From Scatomonas sp963930955 (lineage in GTDB: Bacteria; Bacillota; Clostridia; Lachnospirales; Lachnospiraceae): a stretch of DNA of 64,000 nt. Below, piece after piece: positions 15,483 through 21,607 of this stretch; the first letter of the stretch is position 1, and every line of letters starts with the position of its first letter. The notes below the pieces were generated by a model. The model saw only the letters and a list, made by a program, of their open reading frames with translations, did no database searches and was not told where the DNA came from. The stretch lies in the NCBI GenBank assembly GCA_963930955.1, contig OZ006967.1, positions 310,001 through 374,000 on the forward strand. The letters are read 5' to 3'. A program made the position numbers and the translations under genes.

Positions 15483-15489
15483 AAATTGA

Positions 15490-15513
15490 TCTCCTCAAAT
15501 TCTAATTTATTGG
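15490..15513 (-). repeat. Cassette-boundary motif with ribosome-binding site
   Basis: Minus strand CCAATAAATTAGAATTTGAG then GAGA. The TAA is the stop codon of the upstream membrane-protein gene. Confidence 0.65.
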
Positions 15514-16052
15514 ACATAATCATTTACTATTCTCTTATTTTCAAATGATAACAGGACACTAAATATTATTTCTATCAGTATCATCATTATTGCAAGAGTA
15601 TAATTAGCAAAATTTAAACCAACTATCAAAGATAATATTGGAATAATTATTGACAATACCATATATGTTTTTGAATTATATAACCAACTGTATGGCAATA
15701 AATGTGCTCCGAATATCATAGCAATAACCATTAGCATTTTATCTGGCAATGTAGGATAAATCCACATTGCTATTAAAAGGTATATCATTTGATTTGCAGA
15801 AAATAGTATTCCTAAGTAGTTTAATGGATTACTTTTATCTTGAAATTGTATTTTTAATATTTTAGAAATTAAAAAAGCTATAGGTAATAATGGTGCAGTG
15901 CAACAAAATGTCAATAGATTTTTTGTTAATATAGGTAAATCTGTTAATTGTACGATTAAAACCATAATCCATATTACTACTGATGCAATGATAAAATGAA
16001 TACCTTTCTTTTGCTTTTGGGCACAATCTTTTTTCAAATCTTTCAAGTTCAT
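15507..16052 (-). CDS. Six-helix membrane protein, DUF7010-like
   Basis: A 181-residue protein with about six hydrophobic helices after a charged N-terminus (MNLKDLKKDCAQKQKKG). Two conserved-looking parts are NLLTFCCTAPLLPIAFLISK near 45-64 and FGAHLLPYSWLYNSKTYMV near 114-132. It resembles the DUF7010 family, of unknown function. ATG at 16052 follows GAGGAG in the boundary motif. It is the most upstream gene of the array, so a promoter for the array should lie near 16090-16140. That stretch is very AT-rich but shows no good consensus. Confidence 0.65.
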   Translation of the reverse strand: MNLKDLKKDCAQKQKKGIHFIIASVVIWIMVLIVQLTDLPILTKNLLTFCCTAPLLPIAFLISKILKIQFQDKSNPLNYLGILFSANQMIYLLIAMWIYPTLPDKMLMVIAMIFGAHLLPYSWLYNSKTYMVLSIIIPILSLIVGLNFANYTLAIMMILIEIIFSVLLSFENKRIVNDYVQ

Positions 16053-16060
16053 TTTTTAGC

Positions 16061-16085
16061 TCTCCTCAATAAATTCCAATTTGTT
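16061..16085 (-). repeat. Cassette-boundary motif with ribosome-binding site, right end of the array
   Basis: Minus strand AACAAATTGGAATTTATTGA then GGAGA. It is the first motif of the array; no gene of the array lies upstream. Confidence 0.6.
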
Positions 16086-16147
16086 AGTTTGATTATATCT
16101 ATTTTTTAAAAATCAATCAACGTATATCTCCAATCCACCAACAATTC

Positions 16148-16504
16148 TTATAGCCACATTTCTCCATTTTCATATTCAATATTCCAACTTCCTCTGCATA
16201 ATTTCATACAAATCCTATTCGGATAGACCGTAATCTTTATCCTGTCCGGATATCCTAATACATCATAAGAAAAAAGAACTTCTTTGAAATCATTTCGCCT
16301 GGTCCGATCCAGAAGATTTTCTGCAAAAGCAACTTTATCAGGAATGATAAGCTTATTGGCAACTACTGTCATTCCCTGTTCATAAAACTGATCGCTGGTT
16401 GTACTCGTTGTGGATATTACTTCTACATCCCGGCCAAACTGCAGATATAAAAGAATGCCGGTGAAAAGAAACAGAATCGGCAGGATTATCTTTACTTTTC
16501 TCAT
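16148..16504 (-). CDS. Small membrane-anchored or secreted protein, unknown
   Basis: A 118-residue protein with an N-terminal hydrophobic helix (KIILPILFLFTGILLYLQFG) and a soluble remainder without a known motif. The ATG at 16504 has AGGAG upstream. It has no boundary motif in front of it. A near-perfect 20-bp palindrome at 16521-16540 lies in its promoter region, opposite a divergent XRE gene, so the two may be coregulated. Confidence 0.6.
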   Translation of the reverse strand: MRKVKIILPILFLFTGILLYLQFGRDVEVISTTSTTSDQFYEQGMTVVANKLIIPDKVAFAENLLDRTRRNDFKEVLFSYDVLGYPDRIKITVYPNRICMKLCRGSWNIEYENGEMWL

Positions 16505-16520
16505 ATACGCACTCTCCTGT

Positions 16521-16540
16521 AGTGTCCGTATACGAACACT
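16521..16540. promoter_or_regulatory. Palindromic operator candidate between divergent genes
   Basis: AGTGTCCGTATACGAACACT is a palindrome at 18 of 20 positions. It lies 17 bases upstream of the minus-strand start at 16504 and 71 bases before the XRE gene. The XRE protein is the obvious candidate ligand; this is inference. Confidence 0.6.
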
Positions 16541-16610
16541 ATTGTTTCCCTTATTTTACGCTAATAATATCTGTATAGCAATATGAATCTATAGAAAGCA
16601 GTTTACTGAA

Positions 16611-16823
16611 ATGATTAAATATGACAAGTTATGGGAAACTATGAAAGCCCGGAACATTACACAATATGATCTGTATACCCGGTATCATATGAACCGCTCT
16701 CAGCTAAACCGATTACGGCATAATCAGAATGTAGAAGTCAATACGATTGATAAACTCTGTAATATTTTGAATTGCAATGTTGAAGATATTATGACTCATT
16801 ATCCTGATGACAATGTATTCTGA
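16611..16823 (+). CDS. Small XRE-family HTH protein
   Basis: A 70-residue, single-domain HTH_26-type protein (IKYDKLWETMKARNITQYDL, then SQLNRLRHNQNVEVNTIDKL and CNILNCNVEDIM). This compact type is common on conjugative elements next to replication and transfer genes. It is intact. The upstream ribosome-binding site is weak. It may control the divergent gene at 16504 through the palindrome at 16521. Confidence 0.82.
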   Translation: MIKYDKLWETMKARNITQYDLYTRYHMNRSQLNRLRHNQNVEVNTIDKLCNILNCNVEDIMTHYPDDNVF

Positions 16824-16840
16824 ACACATCATCTGATGAA

Positions 16841-16882
16841 CAGACTCCCCATTCACAATGAATGTGGAGCCTGTTTATTTTT
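16841..16882. terminator. Bidirectional terminator
   Basis: CAGACTCCCCATTCA pairs with TGAATGTGGAGCCTG with two mismatches, followed by TTTATTTTT on the plus strand. It closes the XRE gene and, from the other side, the leftward repA-region operon. Confidence 0.8.
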
Positions 16883-17468
16883 ACAGATTAAATAACCGGT
16901 TTGCATCATGAAATCCCTGACAATATGCCGTCTTCCCGCATATCCGGATCATGCGCTCCAATTTATCATACAGTTCCTGTATGACGTCCATTCTGCGACA
17001 ATCCGATAAGTTCTCCTGCATCTTTTCAACTACTATTTTTAGCTCTTTATCTGCTTGTTGAAATTCTTTATCATCATACAAAGCTTCCTGAAATACAGAT
17101 CCTTCCTGTATCTGATAAAGCTTATTTATAAGTTCGTCTGCCTCATAATCGATTTCCGTATTATGCCTGTACTGACCTTTTTCACGCCTGAGATTAGCAG
17201 CCATATCGACAACAAGTAGAATTCCCATCTGAAGTCCTATTTCTGTATATACGCTGGCCGTCTCACTGCTGATCTCATTGGAAAGGTCCAGAAGTTCTGA
17301 CGTGGGATTTGGATCATACTTTTTTACTGCATCTTCAAACTTGTCGTACAGTTCGTCTATTCTCTCCTCATAATTCCTTGTATCTTCATCCGGCCCCAGA
17401 CCAAACAGCAGAAAATCCGCAACACTCCGTATATTTGCTTTTCCTAAAATTTCATGTATGTACGCCAT
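16881..17468 (-). CDS. Helical protein, DUF6809-like
   Basis: A 195-residue, mostly helical, acidic protein without a membrane segment. It begins MAYIHEILGKANIRSVADFL and includes FGLGPDEDTRNYEERIDELY. It resembles DUF6809-type proteins found on Lachnospiraceae integrative elements; function unknown. I chose the ATG at 17468 because GAAGGA lies just upstream; a longer frame from 17546 would overlap the neighbouring gene by 64 bases. It ends the replication/partition operon. Confidence 0.6.
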   Translation of the reverse strand: MAYIHEILGKANIRSVADFLLFGLGPDEDTRNYEERIDELYDKFEDAVKKYDPNPTSELLDLSNEISSETASVYTEIGLQMGILLVVDMAANLRREKGQYRHNTEIDYEADELINKLYQIQEGSVFQEALYDDKEFQQADKELKIVVEKMQENLSDCRRMDVIQELYDKLERMIRICGKTAYCQGFHDANRLFNL

Positions 17469-17482
17469 ATTCATCCTTCTTT

Positions 17483-17779
17483 CTAAGACAAAAGCCTGTC
17501 GCTCACATATCCTCTCAGCATATCTACCGTTACTTCGATAAAGCATCCACAGAATAAAATCAAGAATGCTGCCGCTTCAATACACAAGAGTGCCGCCACC
17601 TGAACCCAGTCCTGATAACAGACAATCGTTCCGATCATCAAAAGAATAAGCAGGAAAGTAAAAACCCCTTTTATAAAGCCATATAAATTGACTGTCAGCT
17701 TAATGCAAAGGCTGATCAGAGCCAAGATGATCCATACCGGAAGCAATATCAGTTTTTCAATTAATTTTAAAATTATCAT
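17483..17779 (-). CDS. Small membrane protein, CD1845-like
   Basis: A 98-residue protein with two or three hydrophobic helices (LLPVWIILALISLCIKLTV, then GVFTFLLILLMIGTIVCY and AAFLILFCGCF). Size, composition and place (behind the replication gene of a conjugative element) fit the CD1845 family of Tn1549-like elements. Function unknown. The ATG at 17779 follows AAGGAG. Confidence 0.6.
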   Translation of the reverse strand: MIILKLIEKLILLPVWIILALISLCIKLTVNLYGFIKGVFTFLLILLMIGTIVCYQDWVQVAALLCIEAAAFLILFCGCFIEVTVDMLRGYVSDRLLS

Positions 17780-17797
17780 GATTTCTCCTTTCCTCCA

Positions 17798-18862
17798 TCA
17801 GGCAAACTGGGGCATATCGTGATTTACCTCAGCCTGATAATAACCATCAATCGTAGCAGGCGCATTAAATAATGCAGCCAGCATATACTTCTTAATATTC
17901 TTGACTTTTGAAGTATTCTTTTTCAGACATTCGATCACATATTCGATGTGTGAATATTTAAGTTTCAGAAATTTACTTTTCACAAACTGCACCGGATACC
18001 GGTTACTGGCAATCAGTATTTCTTCATTCTGACACAATACTGTCTCCAGTATCAGCTCATAGATCCCATTGATCAGCTCCTGCTCAAAAGGATGGGTGAT
18101 CAGAAGATTATCATAGTCAATATTCTCCTTAATCAGACTGCCATACGCCTGTATAGTTGCCATCCCATCTATGAATCGTATCTGTGATGATCCGATTTGA
18201 TCTGATTCAGTATCATTCTCTTTATTATAACTTAAATTATTATAATTAGTGTTTGATTTGCAAACTTCTGGAAGTTTATTTTCGGGACTTCTGGAAGTTT
18301 GTTTTTGGGACTTCTTGAAGTTTATTTTGCAAACTTCTGGAAGTTTATTTTCGGGACTTCTGGAAGTTTGTTTTTGGGACTTCTTGAAGTTTATTTTGCA
18401 AACTTCTGTATCATCCTCTTTTTCGTCAGCAGTTTGTATTTCAAACTTCTGTGAAGTTCCCGGCAAATCCTCCTGAACCGCGATTTTCTTATCCGGTATC
18501 ACGAATGATTTAACATAGATAATATTTGTTTTTCCAAATCCCTGTCTTTTCTTTTCAATCAGTCCGATCCCATTTTCCTGATCCAACTCTTGCAGAGACT
18601 TAATTGCTTTATTCTTTCCACAGTTCAGTAAGTCCATAATATCTTCAATAGAAAAATAGATATAAGCCCTGTTCTGCTCGTCAAACCATTGATTCTTAAT
18701 AGATAAGGACATTCTGTCCAGCATCAGACCATAAAGTATCTTGGCGTCACTGGAAAGATTCTTAAAATAATCGTTCTGAAACAAAGCCTTTGGTATTCTG
18801 TAAAAACTATACTGATCGGCCTGCGTGCCGTAAAAATAATCAAATGATACTTTTTGTTCCAT
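17798..18862 (-). CDS. repA: RepA_N-type replication initiator with iterons inside the gene
   Basis: A 354-residue replication initiator. Residues 1-140 match the RepA_N domain (FYRIPKALFQNDYFKNLSSD, then AKILYGLMLDRMSLS and IEDIMDLLNCGKNKAIKSL), a winged-helix DNA-binding fold. The C-terminal part (from about 230) has the DUF6017-type sequence ending LFNAPATIDGYYQAEVNHDM. The middle, about residues 150-210, is the low-complexity product of tandem 23-bp DNA repeats. ATG at 18862 follows GGAGG. In this family the origin often lies inside the rep gene, which matches here. It supports autonomous or ICE-form replication. Confidence 0.88.
   Translation of the reverse strand: MEQKVSFDYFYGTQADQYSFYRIPKALFQNDYFKNLSSDAKILYGLMLDRMSLSIKNQWFDEQNRAYIYFSIEDIMDLLNCGKNKAIKSLQELDQENGIGLIEKKRQGFGKTNIIYVKSFVIPDKKIAVQEDLPGTSQKFEIQTADEKEDDTEVCKINFKKSQKQTSRSPENKLPEVCKINFKKSQKQTSRSPENKLPEVCKSNTNYNNLSYNKENDTESDQIGSSQIRFIDGMATIQAYGSLIKENIDYDNLLITHPFEQELINGIYELILETVLCQNEEILIASNRYPVQFVKSKFLKLKYSHIEYVIECLKKNTSKVKNIKKYMLAALFNAPATIDGYYQAEVNHDMPQFA
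18260..18408. repeat. Six 23-bp iterons inside repA, candidate origin of replication
   Basis: Perfect-period units start at 18260, 18283, 18306, 18329, 18352 and 18375, with a half unit at 18398. Each holds the palindromic core ACTTCTGGAAGT or ACTTCTTGAAGT. Three variants alternate, so units 1-3 are repeated identically as units 4-6 (69 bp). More degenerate copies lie near 18440-18462 and 18885-18920. The 69-bp length gives a 23-residue protein repeat read in frame. This is the likely RepA binding site. Confidence 0.85.
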
Positions 18863-18947
18863 ACACATCCTCCTCTCATCTGTATTTTGTGAAGTTTGAT
18901 TTTGGCACTTCTGGCCTTTATCATCACAATTTCTTTCATCAGCATTC

Positions 18948-19868
18948 TTACTCTGTCTGCAATTCTTTCTTCCATTCCTCCAACAGAGAAACAATTATCT
19001 CTTCCATCTGCTCCTGCGTATAATCCGGAGGAAAATAATTTTTCAATTTTTTCTCCGGCAGTGTGACCTTACGTACCTTTCTTTTTGGAGCAAGGCAATT
19101 ATTAAATATGGAGATCATATAATTGTGACCTACATTTTCATCTTCCAGCCGTTTCCTTAAGACAGCGATCTGATTTGGTTTTATAAACCCATTGTCTTTG
19201 ATATATTCATAAATCCATTTCTGCATTTCCTTATCAATATAAGAAATATCTACAGCTACCGTAAACTGAAGTTTCTTATTATCGACCATATCAAGCAATT
19301 CAGGGATAAGTTCCGTAAGACGAATGTATCGCTGTATCTGTTTTGAACTTTCACCCACCTGTTCGGCCAAAATATCTCTTGAGACCGCTCCGGATAAATT
19401 CTGGTCATTTTGACCAGAATTATTTTTAGAGGGTCTGCCGGCCTGCCTTTTCATTGCATTTAATTTCATCTTATAGGCAAAAGCTTTCTCGCTCGGCAGA
19501 AGCTCTTCTCTTTGAACGTTGGCATCAACCATAGCGATTACAGCTTCATCATCTGTCATATCCCTTACAATCGCCGGGACTGTAGAAAGTCCTGCTTTAC
19601 GTGCCGCATACATTCTCCGATGACCGGATATCATTTCATACTGATTTTCTCCCGCCGGTCGGAGCAATACAGGTGTAATAACTCCGCTCTCCTTTACACT
19701 ATTGATTAACTCTTCCATCTTGTCATCTGCTATTACCTTAAAGGGATGACCTTTAAATGGACTGATCGATTTTATCTCAATTTCCATTGCAGACTCTTCA
19801 TTTACAACACCCAGCAATTCATCAATGCTTGTCAGCTTTATCTTTTCTCCGCTCCTGCTATTTTTCAT
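18948..19868 (-). CDS. parB: ParB-family partition protein
   Basis: A 306-residue ParB/Spo0J-type protein. The CTP-binding ParB/sulfiredoxin domain lies near 30-130, with GHRRMYAARKAGL and VDANVQREELLPSEKAFAYK visible. A HTH follows (ILAEQVGESSKQIQRYIRL). It binds parS-type sites and helps segregate the element. It overlaps parA by 11 bases and precedes repA. No parS was identified by eye. Confidence 0.92.
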   Translation of the reverse strand: MKNSRSGEKIKLTSIDELLGVVNEESAMEIEIKSISPFKGHPFKVIADDKMEELINSVKESGVITPVLLRPAGENQYEMISGHRRMYAARKAGLSTVPAIVRDMTDDEAVIAMVDANVQREELLPSEKAFAYKMKLNAMKRQAGRPSKNNSGQNDQNLSGAVSRDILAEQVGESSKQIQRYIRLTELIPELLDMVDNKKLQFTVAVDISYIDKEMQKWIYEYIKDNGFIKPNQIAVLRKRLEDENVGHNYMISIFNNCLAPKRKVRKVTLPEKKLKNYFPPDYTQEQMEEIIVSLLEEWKKELQTE

Positions 19869-20643
19869 ATTCCAGCACCTCCGATGTTAGATTTCGGTAA
19901 GCCTCGGCAACCTTGCTTTTCGGACAGTGGGAATAGATACTGACTCCCTCCGCACTTGTCTCTGCCGCTTTTACCGACATAGGAATTGAAGTTTCAAATA
20001 TTGCAATCCGTGAACCGTAGGTTTTACGCAGCTTCGCCGTGATATCTTTTGCATAATTGGTCCGGTAATCCACCATAGTAAGAAGAATCCCCTGAATCTC
20101 AAGTCCTCGGTTCAATCTCTTTTTGACCATCAGTATTGTCTTAATCAGCTGCTGAAGTCCTTTTACCGGCAGATATGCTGCCTGAACAGGAATAAGAACT
20201 GAATCCGCAGCAACTAAAGCATTGATTGTCATCATCCCAAGACTCGGCATACAATCAATTAAAATGTAGTCGTATCTTTCTCTCATCATATCGATATAAT
20301 CCTTCAGGATCAGTTCTCTGCTCATTACATTGCCCATAACAACTTCTAATGCTGAAAGTTCAATATTCCCAGGCATAATATCGATATCTTCCTCATGATG
20401 AAGAATGCCTCCAGCTGGGTCGATTTCTTCCTCGTTGATCACTGCTGTTAATACATTTGCCAGTGTGATCGGAATCTCATCAGGTTCCATATATCCAAGG
20501 CTGGCTGTGAGGCTCCCCTGGGGATCTGTATCAACAAGCAGCACACTTTTCCCTTCTCTTGCAAGTCCAATTCCTAAATTTACCGCTGTTGTTGTTTTAG
20601 CGACTCCGCCCTTCTGATTTGCTACGGCAATAACTCTTCCCAT
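19858..20643 (-). CDS. parA: ParA-family partition ATPase
   Basis: A 261-residue deviant-Walker ATPase with KGGVAKTTT at 11-19 (signature Lys), Walker A' VDTDPQGSLT near 37-46, and Walker B IDCMPSLG near 128-135. It lacks an N-terminal HTH, so it is the Soj-like short type. With ParB and RepA it makes a maintenance module. Its 5' end overlaps the DUF6462-type gene by 22 bases, indicating one transcript. Confidence 0.93.
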   Translation of the reverse strand: MGRVIAVANQKGGVAKTTTAVNLGIGLAREGKSVLLVDTDPQGSLTASLGYMEPDEIPITLANVLTAVINEEEIDPAGGILHHEEDIDIMPGNIELSALEVVMGNVMSRELILKDYIDMMRERYDYILIDCMPSLGMMTINALVAADSVLIPVQAAYLPVKGLQQLIKTILMVKKRLNRGLEIQGILLTMVDYRTNYAKDITAKLRKTYGSRIAIFETSIPMSVKAAETSAEGVSIYSHCPKSKVAEAYRNLTSEVLEYEK

Positions 20644-20879
20644 TCTTCAGTCCCCCTTTTCACATAATTTCTCAGATATTCTTCAAAAATGCTTCGCCGG
20701 ATCAATACCTTTTTTCCAATCTTATAAACAGATCCCGATATATGAGACAGCCTGACAATTGGTTTATAACCCAATCCGTAGTAGTCCATTGCCTGCTGGT
20801 AACTGACAAATTCCCTCTGCAGGAACGCCAGATCCTCATCATCGATCAGATGTGAAAACATCCATACCTTTCCATGCAT
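20622..20879 (-). CDS. DUF6462-like small DNA-binding-type protein, copy 3
   Basis: An 85-residue protein from ATG 20879 behind AGGAGG. The segment FVSYQQAMDYYGLGYKPIVR, then GSVYKIGKKVLIRRSIFEEY matches the pattern of the two neighbouring proteins: a Tyr-rich helix, LG.., and a short beta pair with KIGK/KVLI. The pattern resembles excisionase/MerR-like winged helices. It overlaps parA. Function unknown; control of the maintenance genes is plausible. Confidence 0.65.
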   Translation of the reverse strand: MHGKVWMFSHLIDDEDLAFLQREFVSYQQAMDYYGLGYKPIVRLSHISGSVYKIGKKVLIRRSIFEEYLRNYVKRGTEEWEELLP

Positions 20880-20898
20880 GTTAATCCTCCTGAATTTT

Positions 20899-21108
20899 TT
20901 AATATTCTCTAAAGGTTTCCAAAAATTTTTCAAAGATCTCACAATTAACCAAAACTATTTTATCAACCTTATATACAGCCTTAGCCTCTTTAGCCAATTC
21001 CTGGAATTTAGTCAGACCTAAACTGTATTTTTCAGCTCCTTCCTTATATCTGACAAACTTTTTATGGTATTTTCTTGTCTCTTCTACATCTTTTCTCGCA
21101 TATCCCAT
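20899..21108 (-). CDS. DUF6462-like small DNA-binding-type protein, copy 2
   Basis: A 69-residue protein from ATG 21108 behind GGAGG: YHKKFVRYKEGAEKYSLGLT, then KFQELAKEAKAVYKVDKIVL and NCEIFEKFLETF. It aligns end to end with copy 1 (21123-21368) and more distantly with copy 3, suggesting tandem duplication. The small winged-helix-like pattern is typical of excisionase-type proteins. No function is proven. Confidence 0.68.
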   Translation of the reverse strand: MGYARKDVEETRKYHKKFVRYKEGAEKYSLGLTKFQELAKEAKAVYKVDKIVLVNCEIFEKFLETFREY

Positions 21109-21122
21109 AATATAATCCTCCA

Positions 21123-21368
21123 TCAGCCCTCTTTTTTCTCATGGAATTTTTCAAGATACTCATCGAAAATCTCTCTGTTGATCAATACAATGCCATCCAG
21201 CCTATAGATTGCTTCTGCATCACTTGCCAGTTCCATCAGTTTTTTATGAGACAGGCTGTACACAATCTCTGCCTGCTGATATCTAAGATATTTTCTTCTT
21301 AGCCTACGTGCTGTCTCCATTACTTCGCTACGTTTTTGATCATTATAGTACTTGTCCTCTGTTTTCAT
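21123..21368 (-). CDS. DUF6462-like small DNA-binding-type protein, copy 1
   Basis: An 81-residue protein from ATG 21368 behind GGAGG: RKYLRYQQAEIVYSLSHKKL, then MELASDAEAIYRLDGIVLIN and REIFDEYLEKF. It is the first gene of the leftward maintenance operon, just downstream of a strong hairpin. In related elements DUF6462 genes often sit beside the integrase; no integrase is visible here. Confidence 0.68.
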   Translation of the reverse strand: MKTEDKYYNDQKRSEVMETARRLRRKYLRYQQAEIVYSLSHKKLMELASDAEAIYRLDGIVLINREIFDEYLEKFHEKKEG

Positions 21369-21429
21369 TGCTGTGATCCTCCATTCTTGATTCTGACCAC
21401 CACTGATGTTTCCTGACCGCATCAAAAAA

Positions 21430-21466
21430 GGGCACTTTTTGAAAGTTCATCTTTCAAAAAGTGCCC
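21430..21466 (-). terminator. Perfect 16-bp hairpin with T tract on the minus strand
   Basis: GGGCACTTTTTGAAAG (21430-21445) pairs with CTTTCAAAAAGTGCCC (21451-21466). On the minus strand TTTTTT follows. It would stop leftward transcription coming from lysS before the accessory operon. Confidence 0.85.
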
Positions 21467-21545
21467 CAAGCAATCTGTTTTGCCTGAAATGGACGAGCGA
21501 CAACTTCTTACAATACGTCATAATAATTCGTATTCGCTTTGGTTT

Positions 21546-21586
21546 TTGTTGTCAAATTGTTGTCAAAATGAATTTTTGCTGTCAAA
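21546..21586. repeat. Direct repeats at the accessory/chromosome junction
   Basis: TTGTTGTCAAA at 21546-21556 and 21557-21567 (11-bp period) and TTGCTGTCAAA at 21576-21586. They lie 20-60 bases after the lysS stop, where base composition changes sharply. They could be arm-type recombinase sites or the coding remnant of an integrase tail. The boundary itself lies between about 21467 and 21607. Confidence 0.5.
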
Positions 21587-21607
21587 TTAAAAGGTCATTT
21601 CTTATCC

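Noticed and set aside
12500..21600. An integron integrase or other site-specific recombinase beside the array
   Set aside because: I looked for tyrosine and serine recombinase motifs in this region and found none; only IS21 transposases and TnpV are present.
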